DNA of 64,000 bases, taken from contig CM038715.1 in NCBI GenBank assembly GCA_021613375.1, positions 4,739,763-4,803,762 on the forward strand, given 5' to 3'. The position numbers and the translations under genes were made by a program. The notes under the pieces were generated by a model. That model saw nothing but the letters and a program-made list of their open reading frames with translations, was not told where the DNA came from and made no database searches. How positions within the stretch are numbered: the first letter of the stretch is position 1; each line of letters begins with the position of its first letter. Shown here piece by piece: positions 39,128-52,958 of this stretch. This DNA comes from Megaleporinus macrocephalus (taxonomy: Eukaryota; Chordata; Actinopteri; Characiformes; Anostomidae).

Positions 39128-40124
39128 CACTCAATTCAAAAGTGCAATATTGTAGTGCAGTAGTTCCCAACACAAACAATGGTCCACATTTGTGCTCCAA
39201 CCACCACATACAGTAATTTGTTTATTTTATTTTGATCCCCATTAGCTCCTATAATGATAGCAGCTATTCTTCCTAGGGTCCATTAGACATAAAACACACA
39301 AACATTATACAAACACACAAATAAAAAAAAAACATACTCTATGTATATTCCATATGCATTCAAGAAAAATAAACATAGATAAGAAAGAAGAAACAAGTAG
39401 AAATTCATTATACTTCCAATAACTGCACTATTTCCTTTGAAACTAATTTCCCTAATCTACTTTTAACTTTATTTATTTAGTTTAATGGTCAGAAATCAGT
39501 TTGGTAGTGTCTTTTTAGTAGTTTTTAACCATAATTTACTATCAGTGTTGAGCAGTAAGTCAGGTAAGGAGTTCCACTCTGAAAATGACTGTCCAGTAAG
39601 GGTGTGCCTTATCGTATCGTACACAATAATATGAGCAACATTTTTGAATATGGTGAACGATATTATACCCTGAAATATCATGCCATATCACCCATCACTA
39701 ATTATCACATCAGGTACTACTTTTACTGTTTTTAGAAAAAGAAAAATTCACACTTTTCTCATTTCCCATTATATATCTACTAGAGACAGATTTTATCTGT
39801 TCAGTATCATTCACTTTACTTCAGTCCTGGATATATGGAGATATTTAGAGTGCATTATTTAGTATAGTTACATTCTGGATCATTGACTTTTGTTACAATC
39901 TGATGAAAATTCTTGCATTTTTTAATATCTCAGTTAGGGGTGTGCCATATCATATCGTATGCAATAATAAAATTTCATTTTCATTTTGTTGCAGTAGTGT
40001 ATTCTTGATATATATTTTTTTAATTCAATGTTTTGTCATATCTCCAAGAGTATCGTTATCGCAAAAATACCATGAAATATCGTGATATTATTGTAGGGTC
40101 ATATTGCCCAGCCCTAATGTTCTG
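39128..40124. repeat. tandem duplication, unit 2, second part
   Basis: Repeats 36676-37626, including the minus-strand LINE fragment and the nested hAT-like element (39597-40116). It keeps about 50 bp near 39380-39430 that unit 1 lacks. Confidence 0.85.
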
Positions 40125-41725
40125 TGCATGTGGTACCATGTCAGGGAGGTCCATGTTGTGACCCACTGTTGTTGGTTTACAGCATCTACACCTAAAAAGA
40201 GTGATTTTCTATATACACTCCTATAAACTGTAAGAAATATGTCTGTGTTTTATATTGGGGTAATTTAAGACTTTAGGCTTCTCTAGTCGCAGACTTCTCC
40301 ATTTTCTTCAGTGTTTTCTGATGTCATGCTCTACAGCCACTCACAACACTTAATATCATCATAGCTATCCAGCAACCTGCTAGTCGACTGCAGTAGTGTA
40401 GAAATGAAGCTAATGTATCAATGCACATTGTTTGAATGTGTTAGTGTCATGTCAGCTATGACGACTCTACTAACACCAACAGCCAAGTCTCAATTCAGCC
40501 AATCAGTTTTAAGATTCATGTGATTACATCCTCTTACATTAAATCTACTCAATAAGGCTGGTATAAAAACTTTATTAATAGTAACAAAATACTTTAACAA
40601 ACTTTAATACAATATTAAAACACAATTAAAGATGCATCACAAAAGAACTAAGTATTAAGACTACAAACACAAAACAATAAAAAACAATAAAACATATACA
40701 CAAAATATATTATTATAATAACTACTGTACATTGTTAAGTGCACTGATGTACAATAAGTAATTAGATAAATGCTTTGATGATAAATGCTTTTTAATGATA
40801 TTTGTATTCACAAAGAGCTGAATGTCTAGGTGATGCTGCATCACTGCTATTGTAATCCAAGACACAAGACTTTTAGAACCATTTCTTATTTTGAATTATT
40901 ATCACAATATTTTAAAAGGCAAGAATCAGAATTTTATTATAGAAATTGCAAATACGAATTATTTTTTGGTATTAGAATAACAATTTCTTTCAATCCACTA
41001 GATGGTGCTATGTTTCTTTGGCGAGGTCAGTAAAGGAAGTTGCTCAGACCAAAGATGGCAGCATCAGAGAAAGAAATCAGAAAAACACATCTGTATTTAT
41101 ACTGAACCTCTGGCTTGATTTCTTTTAAACAAGAAAATAAAATATTTAAGGAATGCTACAAACACAAGGGCTCATAAAGCGCCATTAAGAAATAGCTTCA
41201 ACCACGTTACATCTGAATCACTTCCCCCTCACATTCACGGTTCCCCTTCACATGTCAAGTCCCCATGAGCAGAAATCAGAAGTCTGCACCCAACAACACT
41301 GCATGTAGTGAAAGCTAAACGCTCAAGAAGGGTGTATCTACACGTTGATGGTGATTGTATTATTACTTTGACGGTTTTGCTTTCCATTGTTTTTAGTGAC
41401 TTGTGATTTTACTGGCGGATCTATTTACCAGCTTCTTGCTCAAACTTCTCTGTTTCTCCTGCCAGAAAACAACTACTGCACCATTTGGGGAGGAACAGGA
41501 ATGTTCTAACAAGAAGCTGAACATCAGTTCTTTGATGGCAAAGCCGGTATTAAACTAGCACCACTGGACACGCTTAGGTCGACAACTAAAATAACACTGT
41601 CCATAACCTACTGCATGTGCAAAGACCTGCGTCCATGTAACATTACTGAAAACAAAAGAACTGAAACCAAGTTTCTCTGACACAGCTGTAGTGACCCAAG
41701 CTCTACAAAGCAGTGATGTTTAAAG
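40125..41725. other. prkce first-part intron, nothing recognised
   Basis: AT-rich 40560-40760; no gene or clear transposon. Confidence 0.5.
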
Positions 41726-42305
41726 TAGAGATGGACCGATTGGCGTTTTTGAGGCCAATTCCGATCGTCGATCACCTTTCAGCACGATCAGCCGATAGCG
41801 ATCGAGGGCGGGGCTGTATGCCACGGCAGAGATACATTTTAGCACAAGCAAGTCATGAAACATGGTCTAAACTGGTTTATTACCATTTTTAACGAGCTCA
41901 TGTGAAACAGTATAATATTATTAACTAAATTAGAAGTTGGTCTATGTGGGAGTTAACCGCTTGATAAGCTCCGGAAGAGCCACATCTGAACAGTATCTCT
42001 ACTAGGAACAGCAGAGCGTGGATCCAGGTGGAACATTAAGCAGCAGAATGAACGTCTTCTACAGCCGAGAAGAGCTGCTTATCTAGAACTATAAACTATG
42101 AACTATGGAGGGGGTTTCATGCAGGGTTCCTCTTCCTGGATGAAGCGCTAGCTGGAAATACAGAAATGAAGCTCATTTGTTTAATGCCATCGATCGGCTC
42201 TTGAGATCGGCTAAATTGGAGAAATATGGCCCAATCACTGATCACATATTTTGATTAAAAATCGGCCGATACCGATACATGGCCGGTCGATCCTTTCATC
42301 TCTAG
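41726..42305 (-). mobile_element. hAT element with BED-finger fossil, copy 2 (internally deleted)
   Basis: Ends TAGAGATGGACCGAT and ATCTCTA, with a perfect 8-bp duplication GTTTAAAG (41718-41725 and 42306-42313). The BED-finger interior is lost. Confidence 0.9.
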
Positions 42306-45300
42306 TTTAAAGTTCAGGAATCTTTGCAAACAACAAAAATGATTGCATATAACTTATAATGTGTGGACGTTAATTGCAGTGGATTCCTATGTGCTTATGA
42401 CAGCACATTATCCTACAGAGAAAGTGTAATAAGTGTGAAACTGTTTCACACGGTCCAAACTAGATAAGTATTACAATTTTACACATAGGTAAACAATGCA
42501 GAGCTCCTGCAACGTGTACCACAAGAATGAGGGACAAAAGTCTGGCAGTGGTATCTGCAGTTGAGAAAGGGCAATCAAGGTACAAAACACAGGGGGTCCT
42601 AGGGCATCTGGGACCTTTTAATTAACCTTCTGGGTCGCCAAAATAAATAAATCTGGGGCAGGGTTTTTGAAAATAAAGTTAGTATAACCATATGTTGTCA
42701 ATGTTTAGCTGCTTCACCCACAGTCAGTGAGCTTTTCTCAAAAACTTTACCACAATTAATGTGTGAAAGACCATATTAAAAAGCTAAAATCAAGCATTTC
42801 CAGACGAAGACCTGCTAAATATGTTGTTGCCATTGAAGCTGGCATCTGTATTACTAAGGTGAGTGAGCAGCCAGCCACTCCCCAAGCAAACCAACAGGGA
42901 CTCTCTCAAATATCTTGGTGTAATTTGCCCAATCATTGCAGTATATGTTATCTCAGTACTCAGCATAGTGCAACATGTTCACAATGGGAACAATATCATT
43001 TTGTAATATTTTCGTGTAGTGGGGTTGTTGGCGATTCCAACTCCTGGTTTTCGTCGGGGTGCTTTGAGGGTACTTCCATTAGAAGGCACTGTATGCTCAT
43101 CTATCCAGATACCACTATAAATATGTACATCATTTCCATGTGAATAAAAAATATTACATAAACACAACTACTGCCAAAAGTAAGCAACGGAAAGACAAAA
43201 ACTGTGCGGACGGAATACATTACAATAATGTGGAACTCAAGTACATTTAGCACACAGCGGAGGGAGGTCATCAGCATACTGGAGCTGCGTGCAATATTAA
43301 TAATATATAATAGTAGCAAAGGCCAGTATCAATTAAGTACTGATATCCCTGGTGTAGAGGCGCACAGTGAAAGAGCACATGCACTCCTTACTGTGATTAC
43401 ATTACCATTAAACAGCTGGCAGGAAGCATACTGCGTGCGTACGGCCTGTTTCATGTCGGTAACCTTTCCGAACACACCTTCTCTGTCTGTGTCATGTCAG
43501 CCGTCTTCTGGAACACGCGGTGTTTGTGTGTGTGTGTTGCGTGATATTTTGCAGTGAGGGCAGCTGCCGAGGAGCAGAGCAGCTAAAAGGGCCATTAGTG
43601 GGATAGATGTGCTTACATAACGCTGCTTTACCCATCTGCTTAGAGAGCAGGCTTAAGCGCAGCCTAAGAACGCAGCTCCACATGCCACCAACAAAGCTGA
43701 AACAATGTTATTCATGCTATAAACAATGCTAGACAACAGCACACCTTCAAGCAGTGACCTAAACTCACACCCACACATGTCCAGATATAGAAGACAGGTC
43801 AGTGATGCCAGAATATCCTTGAAAGTATCTCTATTCAGACACTGCTCTATGTATGTATGGGATGCCAAAAGGGATTTCATTTATAGTTACAGACTATAAC
43901 AGACCAGCTTGGAGTCCCAAATCAGCTGACAACTGTGTTTTACACCTAAATAGTAGCATAATATCATAAAAAACATTTTATAAGTTTTAGATATCTTGCT
44001 CAGTGTGTGTTCTAGCGTTAAAAAATGTACTACTGTCCCTAGGGCTCTGACATAGCAACCATCTGATTGGTTGGCGTTAAGCTTATATGCATAAAGATCA
44101 AACTAGAGAGCAGATGATGTGCGTCAGTGCTCGGTGTTATTAGTTATATGCATATATCATCATCATCCGCTCTTGCCTCTTTATACCACTGTAGAACATG
44201 TTCCATTAGATTTAAATGAGCAAAAAAACAAAAATAATTAAAAAAAAAATCAAAAAGGAAATGGGCTAATCATTTTGCCTGATGTCATCAGCCATGTCAC
44301 ATGTACGTCGCTATGTCATCCACAATAAACTTAAGTTCACTGTTTTGGTGAATGATTTTTAATTAATAATCACATTATTAATATTGTCACTGTAGGAACA
44401 AAACAGGAAAAACATTCTAAAGTCATTGTAAAGCATTATCACATTCAGAGTTTTGTCATCCCACAGAAACAAATGTGAGATTAAACACCCAGTCATACTT
44501 GAATAATTAAAACATATCTACATACATAAAAATTCAGCTTCAAAGTCATGAAATTATGAAGCGTGGGTACCATTTTATTGGAGCCAAACACCAGAATCCA
44601 ATTCAGAACCAGTGAACACTGACCCATCCAAGAATCAACCTTAGAAGCAACCTCCATCTCCAACAGAAGGTCATTTTATTTTTCTATTTGTTAGGTGTAA
44701 CTAGCGTGACATGTGGACTGTCCCAATTCTTACATACCTTAAACATGCTGTCTACTGAGGAACCTTATTTAGACCTGATTTTAAGGAAGCATCGAACTCT
44801 TCCTCAGCCACTAAGACAATCCCATGATGCACCACAGGCTAATCTACGATCAGTGAAGTAGTTTTAAAATATAAGTTATTTTGATTTTCTCTGGAGTTTT
44901 AATGTGTTTCTGGTGATATAATCACACAAAACAGTATTTTATTATCAACTCTGTAACGAGTCCTTCACCATTTAGCAGTTTTATACTCAAGCCATAAGCA
45001 TATATGCTAGCATATTTTTAAGCCTCGGGCTATTGTTTTGGATGCTGGCTGGTAGCTTAGCAACCAGCAAAACAACCGGTGGCGTGCTGCAGTGGGCGGG
45101 AACAAGTCGTGACGCAGTCTCTCTCTAACTAGAGCGTCTCAGTAATCTGTTTTATGAGGAGAGAACACTGCTACTTACACAGCTGACTACCAAGACGGCC
45201 TACTTACACACTCACTAGGGTTTGAGACAGACCCACAATGTGCCCTTCGAGGATTGGCTACTCAAAGTACCACGTGTAGCTGACAATGCTGTTAGCCTAG

Positions 45301-46337
45301 GTGAAGTTACAGAATTACAGAGGTGCTGAACGAGGAGAGCCGTTACAGGAGCTCAGGCCTGCAGGGTGAGATATACCCACTGGACACTGACCTAGCCTAT
45401 GCTAATGTGCTGTATAACATTATAGTGTTAGAGGGATCCAACCAAGTATGGCTCCAGCGTGTCAGGATTTCAGGCCTAGCTGAAAAATCCCATACACAAA
45501 AATATAGAAAACTAAAAGTCCACGATTCAGTTCAGTCACAATTTTTAACTATTATTTATCATGTATACTGATTTTAGTAACAAATCTCTGAATTTACTTT
45601 ATATGTCAAGTTGCATCACATGTGTAATGATATCATCATCAACTTGTAATTTATCCATATCGTGCTGCCCTTAAACCAGAAATAAAAACATGATATTCCC
45701 TTCTCTCCTATTCTCCCTACTGTCTCTCTCTCCCTCTCTCCTGTGTGTGGAGTGGAGGATGTGGTCTGCAGGAGGCTGATCTGATGAGAGGGCAGCAGAG
45801 TGGAGCAGAGAGCTGACCGCCCACGGTCAGACAGCCAGAGCAGCAGAGGGCTTGCGCCACCCACATCAACGCCACTCCAGCCCCAGACACGCCATGCACA
45901 CGAGCACCACAAGCACTCTCCAACCTCACCACGGCTCAGGCACACACTAATTAAAACAGCATTAATCAGAGAGAGAGAGAGAGAGAGAGAGAGCAAGAGA
46001 GAGCGAAGGATAGAAAGTGAGAGATTTCACACATCCGTCAGTGACAGCAGCACTTTCAACTAAAAGAGCAGACACCCTCACACACACACACACACACTAC
46101 ATCCATCAACAGGCTGAACAGAAGAACCTACCCACTAGTGCCAGTATAACAAATGGCTTGATGGCAATTGGACTGTTATCAAATGTATCAATTTGCTGCT
46201 TTAAGGATGGGAAACAAATCATGTTATAATATTCAAAGACCACCAATAATGTATATAATTATGCATAGCATACAAACATTCCTGAAATCATTCTAATTAT
46301 GCTAAATTAGTTTTTGTGACGTTCTGGGATAAAAACA
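42306..46337. other. prkce intron, no gene recognised
   Basis: The 126-codon frame at 42763-43143 and the 117-codon frame at 43204-43557 have no recognisable domain and look random. 45720-45960 is GC-richer and non-repetitive. Its end, near 45944, has homeodomain-type ACTAATTAAAAC and CATTAATC motifs, followed by (GA)n at 45968-46000 and (CA)n at 46079-46098. Confidence 0.45.
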
Positions 46338-47209
46338 ACGTTTTAGTACACTACCAGCCAAACGTTTTAGTACACTACCAGCCAAACGTTTTAGATACAC
46401 TACCAGCCAAACGTTTTAGATACGCTACCAGCCAAACGTTTTAGTACACTACCAGTCAAACGTTTTAGATACACTACCAGTCAAACGTTTTAGATCACTA
46501 CCAGCCAAACGTTTTAGATCCACTACCAGCCAAACGTTTTAGATCCACTACCAGACAAACGTTTTAGATCCACTACCAGACAAACCTTTTAGATACACTA
46601 CCAGCCAAACGTTTTAGATCCACTACCAGTCAAACGTTTTAGATACACTACCAGCCAAACGTTTTAGATACACTACCAGCCAAACGTTTTAGATCCACTA
46701 CCAGTCAAACGTTTTAGATCCACTACCAGTCAAACGTTTTAGATACACTACCAGCCAAACGTTTTAGTACACTACCAGTCAAACGTTTTAGTACACTACC
46801 AGACAAACGTTTTAGATACACTACCAGCCAAACGTTTTAGTACACAACCAGTCAAACGTTTTAGTACACTACCAGTCAAACGTTTTAGTACACTACCAGA
46901 CAAACGTTTTAGATACACTACCAGCCAAACGTTTTAGTACACAACCAGTCAAACGTTTTAGTACACAACCAGTCAAACGTTTTAGATCCACTACCAGACA
47001 AACGTTTTAGATCCACTACCAGTCAAACGTTTTAGATCCACTACCAGTCAAACGTTTTAGATACACTACCAGTCAAACGTTTTAGATACACTACCAGTCA
47101 AACGTTTTAGATCCACTACCAGCCAAACGTTTTAGTACACTACCAGTCAAACGTTTTAGTACACTACCAGACAAACGTTTTAGATACACTACCAGTCAAA
47201 CGTTTTAGA
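46338..47209. repeat. ~25-bp minisatellite made of a Tc1-type terminal repeat
   Basis: Unit ACACTACCAGCCAAACGTTTTAGAT, about 35 copies with 24- and 25/26-bp versions and C/T/A variants (CCAGCC, CCAGTC, CCAGAC). The unit resembles the teleost Tc1 end ACACTACCGGTCAAAAGTTTTA. Immediately after it (47222-47264) two complementary copies, ACCTTTGACCGGTAGTGTA and AACTTTTGACTGGTAGTGTA, form the opposite terminus. Confidence 0.95.
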
Positions 47210-47264
47210 ACTGTTTGAAAACCTTTGACCGGTAGTGTACTAAAACTTTTGACTGGTAGTGTAT

Positions 47265-50200
47265 ATCCATTAATTCATCCTACAGCAGGTTAGTTCGCTT
47301 ATTAATTTTGACATTTTAGGAAACAGCCCAAGTTAAATTGTTACAGCAAAGTTGATGGAATTCGCCATTCAAACTTCTTCAGATGAATTACACCAAACCA
47401 AGTTGTCTTTATTTTTCTGTAGCCCTAACAAAGCTATACAACTTAGTGTCACAACTCATATTCAAGGGTGATGTGAGTCCTGGGAGTATAAGTGTAATTG
47501 CACAGTATAGACAAATAGACAACAATTTTGGATTAGGGCCCTCTGGACAGGTCATATCATGCCATACAGCATCACATCACATCACAGTCTCATGTAGTAT
47601 CATGTAGCAGAATGCCAACAGAGAGAGCTGATAAAAGCTAGGTTAAAGTTTATTTTTACACTCTACCTGTTTAAACTGAGTGAAATAAAACAGTCAGCAT
47701 CACTTATTACACTTGTCATCAGTATCTTACCTCTTCATAAACCGGCTGTTCAAGCAGAAAGATACAAGCTGAAAGTGGCTAGGCTAGTAATGCTAGTTGA
47801 GTCCACAACAGATCATTAACATTTGTCTGTTTATCTAATAATCTATTTATCTATTTCTTTTCTCTGTAAAAACTTCAAGCCATATGTGATCTACTATGCC
47901 TTTCTGTGGTCTCCATATGACATAGGTTTAATGTAGTATGGCCAAATGCCCAGTCATGCAAGCATGAATTATGATTGTGTTACACAGCTAATTGTTACAC
48001 AACTAATGTGTTTGATACATTAACCAATACAAAGATTATAAATGGACCTCCACAATTAAAAGGAAATATAAAAATATAGCCACTAACAATTTGCATGACC
48101 AATTAAATGCCCAGGACATACAAGTGAATTTAGGCTTTCATTTCTCAGCCCTATACACTAAGAGCACATGGAAACAACATAGAAAACTATACAGAACTGC
48201 ATGGACATATTTTGCACATGTTGTCCATACAGTAACCGAATGATAAGTCTTAGGATGCAATATGTCTTGGACATTAAGGGGTTTATAAATAAAGGTAATG
48301 GCATAATGTAGTGATCCTATGGGTTACTGCAGTACGCTGTAACTTTGCACCGGCTGCTATTGTTTACATTCTCTCTATAACTGGCCTAAAGTTGCATGTT
48401 TTATAGTACATGCTGCTGATCCTGTTTCTAGAAGTAGTACCCATGAACCTAGAGAACCATACAGTGCCATAATCAATTACAATTATGGGTTTGTTATATT
48501 TATTATAGACTTAGAGATGACATCACATAATCGATGATAACAATGAATATCTTGCAAGTATGCCACCCAGTGGCTTAAACATACTGGCTCTGGTTCCGAC
48601 TTAAGGAACAGTAAATGTCCCGCTCTAACCTGTCAGTCAATATCATGTCAATATGATGCACTACATACTTCTTGTCTCATAACGATTATTGAGAGCTAAC
48701 TGGAATGAGAGCTGACTATAGAGATTTACTGAGAGAGGTACAAACTACTGACTCTCCAACATGCTGTGCTGGTGGAGGTAGTCTATTTAGCAGGTTATCT
48801 ACTTAAAACTTCCATGCAAATGAACACAGGCACACAATTAAGACCATAATTAACATACCACCAGCTCAATAGAACCATGTGTATGAAAGCCAAACTGTGA
48901 CTCATTAGGTTGAATAATAATGGTAATGCAAAATCATTACACACATCTTGTATCATTTGATGGAGTGGACCCAGGTTGTTTGGGAACTGTATGATTTTGA
49001 GCGTAACCACTTATTTATGTTCAATACATTAAAAAATGGCACTGAAACACAGTGCACAGAAACCACTGCATACAGGAATAGTGAAATAAGTAGTAGTGTT
49101 TATATAGCAGAGACTGCAGAGCCTTCCTACATGAGTTTTAAAGGAGCAATATGTATAAGATTTTATATAAATCACTCCAAAATAAACTAACATGTAAAGA
49201 GTGTGACGAAAAAAAAAAAACATTCTGACAGTATGTTAAAGACGTCTGTATTGTGGGGCATGGATATCTGGCCTGTCTTGGCTCATGATAACACTTCGTA
49301 TTTCAGGAGGTGACAGTGAGTCACAGTAAGGTGGAGTCATATTAGTCCAGCATGAGAGGATGAAGAAGTTGATAGATAGATCTTTTAAGGGCTGAAGCTC
49401 TTTGCAAGCAATCATTATCAACACCTCACAGCAAGAATCCACGTTCAACAGAAAACAAAAAAGTGAGATAAACAGAAGCAAAGCAAGAATTAACCTTGGT
49501 GTTGATTTTTGCTGGAGACGCTCTTGGTAAGCAAAAGAATTAGACTTAGACTTAATTTTCTTGGGCCACCCAAAATCATCCTGTTAACATAAATCAGTAC
49601 AAACATTTATAACTTAAAAAAAAAAACAAACAAAAAAAAAACACACACCACACTTGCTCATCTATTAGAATTAAAAAATGTAATAAAAACAAATGAATTC
49701 TTAAACCTATTTAATCTACATCTTAGCACTCTCAATCTCCTTCCTGAAGGGAGAAACTGATACTCTGAAAAAAGAACATGATCCAGATCAGAAATAATTC
49801 GCCTTGCTAACCTAGCAACAGACTCCTCATAAATTATATTGAGAAAGGAGTGCTGACCCCCCCAATGATTTTCTAAGCAAAAGAATGAAGTTTATGGGTG
49901 GGTGTGGTAGAGGATCCAAATGCAGGGTGTATTTGATTTGTTTATGTTTACTATTAATAATTTTGTGTTGAATGAGATGTATTTAACTATTGTCCGTGAG
50001 TGTAGGTGTATTGGTGCGTTAACTCAGGCCAAACTCCCGACCTCCGGCACTCTTACTGCTGCACTACGAGTGGAGCTACGAGAGCTGGTGGAGAAACCCC
50101 TCCAAAGGTGGTATGAAACAAAAGGCGGTAAAACACAACAAAGGAGACGCCAATCTGGGCATAAACAAATAAAGAACAACTTTTAAAACAGAACTGAGAA

Positions 50201-50900
50201 AGAAACAAACAATATCAAATGCAAACTGGGCTGAGCACAATCTCTCTCTTATCCTTTTTTCCCCCAGAAACTTTCCTTAACAGAATTTTCTTTTCTTTTC
50301 TTTTCTTTTCTTTTCTTTTCTTTTCTACCTTACCGGTCACCCCTCTACAAAGGTGCGACCGTGAGCAAGTCTCAAAGCTGGGTTTTTATGCCCTGTTTCA
50401 CAGGTGCGGCTGGTTGGCCTTGATCAGCCCTGTGCATTGTGGGACTTGGAGTTTTTTAACCTAACTCCACCTTTCCTTTCCCTGCGCCTACCAGTCCCCC
50501 TGCTGGCAGCTGGCGGCACAGCACCACCCCTCACAGTTCAATGCTAAACTTCAAATGTTTCTTCTAGACTGGTAAGGAGTGAAGAAGATATATACATTCC
50601 ACAGGTGTGTCATTTTACAAACTGCTTCTTTAAACTACTGTTTGGTAAAGAAACCTGTCTAGTCATTGTTTGGTCAACACTTTTTCTTTGATGAGTGCTG
50701 TAAAATGTGGCAGTTTAAACAACATTTTTTCTAAACCTGTTTGGTTTCAGGCTTTATTAATTTGCTTCAAGGCATATGAAATAAAAATGCTGTAATAGAC
50801 ATCTGTGGTTAGTATACACATATGCTCAATACCCGACAGCTAAGGGCAACAAATACATTAACTAATTGAAAAAAAAAATAGAGACATGAGGAAAAAGTAT
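47265..50900. other. prkce intron, mostly unrecognised
   Basis: 49901-50520 is an unclassified interspersed-repeat-like stretch with (TTTTC)n at 50285-50325. A LINE-tail-like ACTTAGACTTAATTTTCTTG sits at 49546. Otherwise AT-rich with no coding signal. Confidence 0.45.
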
Positions 50901-51050
50901 AAAAACGGAAACACGGATGTGGCATACTTCTTGGCACCCTTTTGATGAATTGATATTAGACTAGATTAGCGAAGAATAAAGGCTTACATGATTTTAACTC
51001 ACCAATAAATGCTTTAAAGGCCACTCTACTTTCCCTGATCCCTTTTTACA

Positions 51051-51790
51051 ATGGTGAAAACAAGAGAGCTGTCTGAGAGCATCAGAAGTGCTATTATCTC
51101 CACACACACGGTAAAGCATGCTAGGCCATCTCTAAAGTTCTTGACACCAGTGTTTCAACAGCGCATAATTAAAAAGTTTATTGCTCATGGAACTGTCAAG
51201 AACCTCCTAGAACATGTACCATTCAAAGAGCCATCAGCCGACAGGAGCTATCTGGAATGATGGTTGCAACCCATACCACACATTAAAACATAAAGGCCTG
51301 TATGGACTTCGGCAAACAAACATAAAGCTTTTTGATGCAGATAAGCGATTAATTTACAGGACACAATATCAAGCTCATATTAAGCTTAAATGTTTTTAAG
51401 CTTGCACAGTCAAACATGACAGCAGATCCATAATGTTATGGGGCTGCTTTGCTGAACCGAATTGGAGGAATAATGAAAAGAGAAGTGCGACATAGTGTAA
51501 AGAAGCTAGGTTTGGGTGAAAGATTATTGGTCCTCCAGCATAAAGACCCAAAACACATCAAAAAGAACAACATAAAGATTACAAAGAATAAAGTGAATTG
51601 TTCTAAACGGCCCTGATTTTAACCCCATTGGAAATATATGGAGGGAGCTGAAATCTGCCGTAGGAAACAGACAACCAAGTGATTGAAGAGTTGATTAAGC
51701 AAATAGCTTGTAGATGGCTACCAAAACATTTGGAGGCTGTAACAGCTGCTAAGGGTATGCAACAAAACATTAAGAAAAGGTGCCATTAAA
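51051..51790 (+). pseudogene. Tc1-like transposase, decayed but nearly full length
   Basis: Starts MVKTRELSESIRSAIISTHT, the usual Tc1 N-terminus. It continues with IIKKFIAHGTVKNLLEHV (second helix-turn-helix), then out of frame SIMLWGCF-like, LQHKDPKHIK and PDFNPIGNIWRELKSAV, which cover the DDE catalytic region (second Asp and final Glu positions recognisable). Many frameshifts and stops, including one at 51260. The transposase would cut and paste DNA at TA sites; this copy is dead. Confidence 0.85.
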
Positions 51791-51844
51791 ACTGTCCATG
51801 TCATAATTTGTTTCTCTTTCTCATGCAAGATAATAAGAAATGTT

Positions 51845-52951
51845 GGTAACACTTCCTAAAGAATTCATTTATAAAGCATTATATGGCTTAAATATCACAT
51901 AATAATACTTTGGTGTTCAGTATGCCAAAGTAAAGACACTGCTGCCACACGCTGCCATAAAACACAGCGCAGAGAACAGTGAAGGTGTAGCTTTAGTAGA
52001 GCAGAGACTGCAGAGCCAACGAGTATTGGTATGTGGTTTACCGGGGGCAATTTGTAAGAATTTGTAGTCTTATAGCATTTCAAAAATAGCCAAAATTATC
52101 AACAGAATAAGAAGTAGGGGTGTAAGAAAATACTGAAATATCGAATATCGGGATATTATGTTTGGTGATACTGTATCGATTCTCAAAAACACAGTATCGA
52201 TACACAGATTCCTGGCAGTGAATCATTGCGTGTTGTGTTTAAACCTCTGACCATTGGATGGCAGTGTTGTAATCCATTTTCAGCTCCACTCCAACATTAA
52301 CTAGCGGCACAAGGGCGCAATGCTATTGTAAGCATAGACAAACCTGTTCATATAGTGGTGTGTTTTAAAAGTAGGATTTGATTTGCTTGCAGTATCGCAG
52401 TATATCACGATATATTGAATCGTGACCGCTGTATCACGATACGTATTGTATCGCCAGGTTCTTACTAATACACAGCCCTAATAAGAAGACAAAAATGTTT
52501 TGGTGATGCAGACCAGTGATTCATGTCTAGAAGCTATCGTTTAATAGCAAGATAGGCCTGTTTGATTCCCTGGCCTGGTGACTGAAGTAATAATACATTG
52601 TCTGTTTAGTTAATAGTAAGATAAAAATAAATTATATCTAAACTCTTTCAAATTGACATTATAAATAATTCTATTTTTTTAATAACTTTGTCACAAAAAT
52701 GCTCAACCTTTCTATTGGCTCTGGAAGTCATATAAGAAAAATAGCAGTTCCTTGTTGCAGTGCGTTACCACATTCCAGTTTATAGTGTTCAAATGAGCCG
52801 ATCTTATAATACATTATGAAACCTAATCATTATAAAGTTATATTTTCTTGATTTAAAAAGCTATGCCACACATTATAAGGTATTATGCATGCCATATAAT
52901 CCCATGCAATGATAAAGCATTGTGAATGCAGGATTCATAAGAAGTGCTAAC
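51845..52951. mobile_element. ~1.1-kb terminal-inverted-repeat element
   Basis: Ends GGTAACACTTC and GAAGTGCTAAC are inverted repeats, and AAATGTT flanks both sides (51838-51844 and 52952-52958). Interior rich in TTATAA/ATTATG repeats. Contains a later hAT insertion at 52115-52480. Superfamily not certain. Confidence 0.65.
52115..52480 (-). mobile_element. second hAT family, copy 3 (inverted, nested)
   Basis: Ends TAGGGGTGTAAGAAAATA and AATACACAGCCCTA, with a perfect 8-bp duplication ATAAGAAG (52107-52114 and 52481-52488). Opposite orientation to the copies at 24277 and 30233. Confidence 0.9.
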
Positions 52952-52958
52952 AAATGTT

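Noticed and set aside
46338..47209. CRISPR-like array (regular ~25-bp repeats)
   Set aside because: There are no unique spacers; the whole unit repeats. The genome is eukaryotic and the unit resembles a transposon end.
49901..50520. LTR or DNA transposon
   Set aside because: Ends GTGGGTGTGGT and ACCACCCCTCAC are weakly inverted, but no target duplication or family signature was found.
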